A stretch of DNA of 64,000 nucleotides from Glandiceps talaboti (Eukaryota; Hemichordata; Enteropneusta; Spengelidae), in the NCBI RefSeq assembly GCF_964340395.1, contig NC_135550.1, positions 22,562,676 to 22,626,675 of the forward strand, written 5' to 3'. The first letter of the stretch is position 1. Each line of letters opens with the position of its first letter. A program made the position numbers and the translations under genes. Below the pieces are notes generated by a model that had not been told where the DNA came from, did not search any database, and saw only the letters and a program-made list of their open reading frames with translations. Shown piece by piece: positions 59,201 to 64,000 of the stretch.

Positions 59201-62200
59201 CTGTAGGTCTCTATCTCCTGTACTTTTATGAAATCGTCAGTACTGGCATCATATTTGTATACATAACTGACATAGTTGGTGGCATCTACAAGGGAAAATG
59301 TACAATGAGTACTCCTTGGTTAAAGTACAAAGTTACATATACTTATATTACAGGCGTTCTTTGAAATCTTTCTTGATACAAGTGATGGGAATGGTTAGAT
59401 TACTGACGGTTATTTAACATGCACAACTAAAACAAAACAGAAATGTTTACAAAGCAGTGGAGAACCTTTTTTATGTTTACCTGAGCAACGTTGTTGTCCA
59501 TGGTTAGCAATTATAAGGTGCTGAACCCCTTTCACTGTCAAGGCATGCCATCTTGTAGCTCCATTGGTAAATAAATTCCCTGTACAACAAATGGAAAAAT
59601 AATTATTTTCTTCAAATTGCCGTGGAGTAAACCTTTTGTAGGAACAATTAATATATAACTTCCCAATATTGTCATTATTCAGACAGAGATAGTCACTGTA
59701 TTAATGTAGATAAATTATATATAACACAAGGCATATACAGTCATGCTGTATTGCTAATTTCAATCTTGACAGAATATCTCATTTATGTTGTTATGATTAT
59801 CAGATTCATTAACACAGATGTACATTGAAAAACATTACTAAATTTTTTTTTACAATCTGTAGAGTACTGCAATGGAAGAATGCAAAACAAAACAAGCTTT
59901 TCTCTATGTGAGGTGCCATGTGCAAATATAGTGAAAATGATGTGCTGACATTTCACTTTCAGAGAAACAGACATCTATGATCTTATTTCTATGGATATTT
60001 ACATGCAATGCCAAGATGTACAAAGCTAGTACTTACATCTTTCTTCAAACCTTGTGTTGTCATCATTTAATACATAGATTGTACTTTTAGTACATAAATC
60101 ACCACTGTTATCTTTGTAACTGGTTGTTGCCAAGTACGGCTTTCCATTCATTTCAAAGGCCTCAATATACCTAGGTTCAGCTATGTCCAATATCTGATAC
60201 ATTTCCATGTAGTCAAAATCAGCTATCGCACCTGATGAAAAACGGAAAATATGAAACATAATTTAACAAAGTTTCTTACAACAAAATACAGCATAATTTT
60301 TAGTTGTCCATTTTTCATTGGGGTGTATTTGATACATCTATATCATGCAAGTGCATTGAGCATTACCAATGGATAATTGACAATCTATACACACTTTTCA
60401 TCTTATATCATATCATATCCCATACCATATTACATATTTCATATTCAGTCAACAATGTGTGTAAGATCACACTTCATCAGTTTTATAAATGTTGGCAGAC
60501 ATGAAAAATCAAGAGTTTGGCAAAATAGAGATGTTTACGAACTCTTAATCAGATTTAGTCAAATAACACTATCAACATAATATGACCATAATAATTTATA
60601 TCCTAAATTTTACAACTAATTAAAGCCCAAGTCAATCTGGTCAACAGTCACACGTCATAAAGAAACTATTGTCATTTTACCTTCATAGAAATCACCAAGA
60701 TCTTCCATAATATCGCACTGTTGATCAGCAATGTAAGCAATCTCATATAATTCTGCACGGATTTGATCTGACATCTTGGTGTTGTATTGATAGAATGCTT
60801 CCAAATCGACCTCATCAACTTTACCCTTGACAGTCACCTGTCCGTTGAACGTGACATCATCAACAAACTCGATGAAGCCATTCAGAGTAGCATCTCTGTC
60901 TAGTTTAATACGATGAGTGTCTAATTCATTGATATCATAGCCAGACACTGTGCCTAGAGAATAAAACACAGTATAATAATGTTAGATTTCTAATAGCACT
61001 TTCCCACACTCTTTTTCAATTATCGTAACTCTTGGCTTGGACCTATAAAGGCACAATGGTCCGTTATACTTTCTCAACTCCCTGAGGAGTATACAAATCC
61101 GTCGCAGCCTCTATTAGTGAATAGGATTAATGCATTCACATTGGAACCTCCATCCTACCAGGTACCCAATTATACAGCTGGATTACCAATAGTGGTTGCT
61201 AGGATTTTAGCCATTCAGAAACAAACAGCAGTGGCAAGACGCAAATCTGCAAGTCAGTCACTCTAGCCATTCAACTATCATGACTTCGTGTATTCTATAT
61301 CAAACTTTATAAATATATCAAATGTATGTACTGGTATCCTACAGTATCTGTTACCTTGTATGGGAAAATAATGTAAATGCTAACAGTATTCTACATTATG
61401 AAACAGAATGAGTATACAATGAAAGCAAACAACGATTGACAAATAATAAAACCGAATAACAAATTGATAGATGACAAAGTATATATTGGTTGGTTTTTGG
61501 AATTTCTCAGAATGACTGAAGAATGACATTTTTTTGATAGATGAATGATTCTCTGTGAAGCCTCGATCTGCCATCAATGATCAATGTATTCTCCATCTCC
61601 CAATATTGTTTTAGTACATAATATACAGATCAAGTTAAGGTGTTAGTTCAGAACCAAAGCATTGTGCTAGTACCTTCAACAGTGATATCTCCATCAATGA
61701 TAGTCAGACTTGTAAAGGTTTTCTTAGCCCTGATATTCTGTGCAGTGTGTAATGTACATGCATCTCTACTCAGATCAATGCCGTCCACTGTGCCGTCCAC
61801 ATTTAAATCTGATGACATTTTTACATCCTTTGAAAATCTCTTGGTTCCTGTTATTTCTTGATATCCAGATATTGTCAATATATTGGCTGCCAATTCAGAA
61901 ATGTCTATTCCATTGACTTCACCTAATGTATTGGAAGAGAAAGATTTGAAATAAAACGAAATTATCTGTATTAAAAGTAATGACCTTTTGCTTACAATAT
62001 ATACTGCACTGAACAGTATTACATTCAAACTGATGCACCTAAAATGTGCTGGAATAGAACAAATTAAAACTGAAATATTTTCTACTTTTAATGCTTGAAA
62101 AAATGAATTTTTGTTTAGAATATGTACTTCCTTTCTGCACTGAATAAAAACTGAAAGTTCATAGTTCAATGTAATGTAATAATTTTACCTAAAATAATCA

Positions 62201-62260
62201 GATTTGCATTCATGTGGACATCATTATCAAAAGTCTTCTTGGCACTGATATCTTCCATGC
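56283..62260 (-). CDS. Secreted-type protein with 42-residue repeats and seven EAR repeats, C-terminal part
   Basis: Minus-strand exons in order: 62260-62189, 61922-61674, 60953-60681, 60231-60037, 59579-59481, 59285-59040, 58805-58702, 58233-58084, 57802-57646, 57270-57133, 56365-56283 (stop TGA 56285-56283). These give 587 residues in one frame; the N-terminus lies beyond the right edge. The first three exons encode about four ~42-residue repeats (cores ISAKKTF, VNGIDISEL, VDGIDLS, VSGYDINEL), then a short helical linker. The next seven exons encode seven EAR/EPTP repeats (for example GEIYLAVANTES, FIFKYIS), as in TSPEAR and LGI proteins, which fold as a seven-bladed beta-propeller. No membrane segment follows, so it is probably secreted. 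TSPEAR itself has a laminin-G N-terminus; whether this protein does is unseen. Four of the exons at the repeat end are symmetric phase 1-1 cassettes. Confidence 0.85.
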
Positions 62261-62345
62261 CTGCAAAAAAAAAAATCAAATAGGGACAAGATTGTCACAA
62301 AATATGAAACAATGTAGTACAAATATTTCCTATTATGTAAATGTA

Positions 62346-64000
62346 CAGGTTATGGCAATCAAACTCACCATCTAGTGTGGACACAGGTTATGGCAATCAA
62401 ACTCACCATCTAGTGTGGACACAGGTTGTGATAATCAAACTCACCATCTAGTGTGGACACAGGTTGTGATAATCAAACTCACCATCTAGTGTGGACACAG
62501 GTTATGGCAATCAAACTCACAATCTAGTGTGAACACAGGTTATGGCAATCAAACTCACAATCTAGTGTGAACACAGGTTATGGCAATCAAACTCACCATC
62601 TAGTGTGGACACAGGTTGTGATAATCAAACTCACCATCTAGTGTGGACACAGGTTGTGATAATCAAACTCACCATCTAGTGTGGACACAGGTTGTGATAA
62701 TCAAACTCACCATCTAGTGTGAACACAGATTGTGGCAATCAAACTCACCATCTAGTGTGTACACAGGATGTGATAATCAAACTCACCATCTAGTGTGGAC
62801 ACAGGTTGTGATAATCAAACTCACCATCTAGTGTGTACACAGATTGTGGCAATCAAACTCACCATCTAGTGTGTACACAGGTTGTGATAATCAAACTCAC
62901 CATCTAGTGTGGACACAGGTTGTGATAATCAAACTCACCATCTAGTGTGGACACAGGTTATGACAATCAAACTCACCATCTAGTGTGGACACAGGTTGTG
63001 ATAATCAAACTCACCATCTAGTGTGAACACAGGTTGTGATAATCAAACTCACCATCTAGTGTGAACACAGGTTGTGATAATCAAACTCACCATCCAGTGT
63101 GAACACAGGTTGTGATAATCAAACTCACCATCTAGTGTGGACACAGGGTGTGATAATCAAACTCACCATCTAGTGTGGACACAGGGTGTGATAATCAAAC
63201 TCACCATCTAGTGTGAACACAGGTTGTGATAATCAAACTCACCATCTAGTGTGAACACAGGTTGTGATAATCAAACTCACCATCTAGTGTGAACACAGGT
63301 TGTGATAATCAAACTCACCATCTAGTGTGGACACAGGGTGTGATAATCAAACTCACCATCTAGTGTGAACACAGGGTGTGATAATCAAACTCACCATCTA
63401 GTGTGGACACAGGTTGTGATAATCAAAGTCACCATCTAGTGTGGACACAGGTTGTGATAATCAAACTCACCATCTAGTGTGAACACAGGTTGTGATAATC
63501 AAACTCACCATCTAGTGTGGACACAGGGTGTGATAATCAAAGTCACCATCTAGTGTTGACACAGGGTGTGATAATCAAACTCACCATCTAGTGTGGACAC
63601 AGGGTGTGATAATCAAACTCACCATCTAGTGTGGACACAGGGTGTGATAATCAAACTCACCATCTAGTGTGGACACAGGGTGTGATAATCAAACTCACCA
63701 TCTAGTGTGAACACAGGTTGTGATAATCAAACTCACCATCTAGTGTGAACACAGGTTGTGGCAATCAAACTCACCATCTAGTGTGAACACAGGTTGTGAT
63801 AATCAAACTCACCATCTAGTGTGAACACAGGGCGTGGTAATCAAACTCATCATCTAGTGTGAACACAGGGCGTGGTAATCAAACTCACCATCTAGTGTGA
63901 ACACAGGGCGTGGTAATCAAACTCACCATCTAGTGTGAACACAGATTGTGGCAATCAAACTCACCATCTAGTGTGAACACAGGTTGTGATAATCAAACTC
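62346..64000 (-). repeat. 38-bp minisatellite, each unit holding an exon end plus 5' splice site
   Basis: About 43 head-to-tail copies of a 38-base unit run to the window edge within the intron upstream of the exon at 62260-62189. On the gene's strand each unit reads CCACACTAGATG|GTGAGTTT, i.e. coding for Val-Ser/Phe-Thr-Leu-Asp-Gly ending in phase 1 followed by a consensus donor. Unit variants differ at a few positions (GGTTGTGATAATC, GGTTATGGCAATC, GGGTGTGATAATC, GGGCGTGGTAATC). The array continues past position 64000. Confidence 0.92.

Noticed and set aside
62346-64000. CRISPR-like regular array
   Set aside because: Units are directly adjacent with no unique spacers, the host is an animal, and the unit is explained as an exon-end minisatellite.

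Overview
The window is nuclear DNA from an invertebrate animal. It is AT-rich, with short exons split by long introns, GT-AG splice sites, many small foldback repeats and microsatellites, and proteins that match vertebrate orthologues exon by exon. Long CpG-poor stretches alternate with CpG-retaining promoters and one CpG-retaining domain, as expected of mosaic gene-body methylation. I cannot fix the phylum; a hemichordate, other invertebrate deuterostome or lophotrochozoan would fit. No virus-derived element, rRNA or tRNA was recognised.

Layout, left to right. (1) Minus strand, running off the left edge: first two coding exons of FCF1 (SSU processome PIN protein), ATG at 335. (2) Plus strand 831-19131: AREL1-type HECT ubiquitin ligase, 17 coding exons, 974 codons plus stop, with two SAM domains and a second hydrophobic segment ahead of the filamin and HECT parts. 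(3) 19132-25635: AREL1 3' UTR and intergenic DNA with tandem repeats and a foldback element. (4) Plus strand 25636-37946: LRRC74A-like leucine-rich-repeat protein with a C-terminal EF-hand pair and two alternative terminal exons. (5) Minus strand 39394-42384: complete ARL2 GTPase, 184 residues. (6) Plus strand 42745-52769: RPS6KC1 orthologue (PX, MIT, pseudokinase), 1470 residues. (7) Minus strand 56283-62260, entering from the right: C-terminal 587 residues of a probably secreted protein with a newly noticed ~42-residue repeat followed by a seven-bladed EAR propeller. (8) 62346-64000: a 38-bp minisatellite in an intron of that gene, each unit of which carries an exon end plus a 5' splice site.

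Gene pairs: FCF1/AREL1 and ARL2/RPS6KC1 are head-to-head over CpG-rich spacers; LRRC74A/ARL2 and RPS6KC1/EAR gene are tail-to-tail. From memory of the human map, FCF1 and AREL1 are also head-to-head at 14q24.3, where LRRC74A and RPS6KL1 lie too; RPS6KC1 lies in the paralogous 1q32 region; ARL2 is next to SNX15 (PX-MIT without kinase) at 11q13. The window therefore looks like a pre-duplication version of this neighbourhood. It is conserved linkage rather than an operon, and the genes work in different processes.

Exon boundaries were read by eye. In the complete genes and in the retained parts of the partial ones, all phases add up to uninterrupted reading frames, which is strong internal support. 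The most interesting points are the splice-donor minisatellite, the alternative last exons of LRRC74A that decide whether the second EF-hand is canonical, the twin-SAM AREL1, the 42-residue repeat, and the ancestral linkage.
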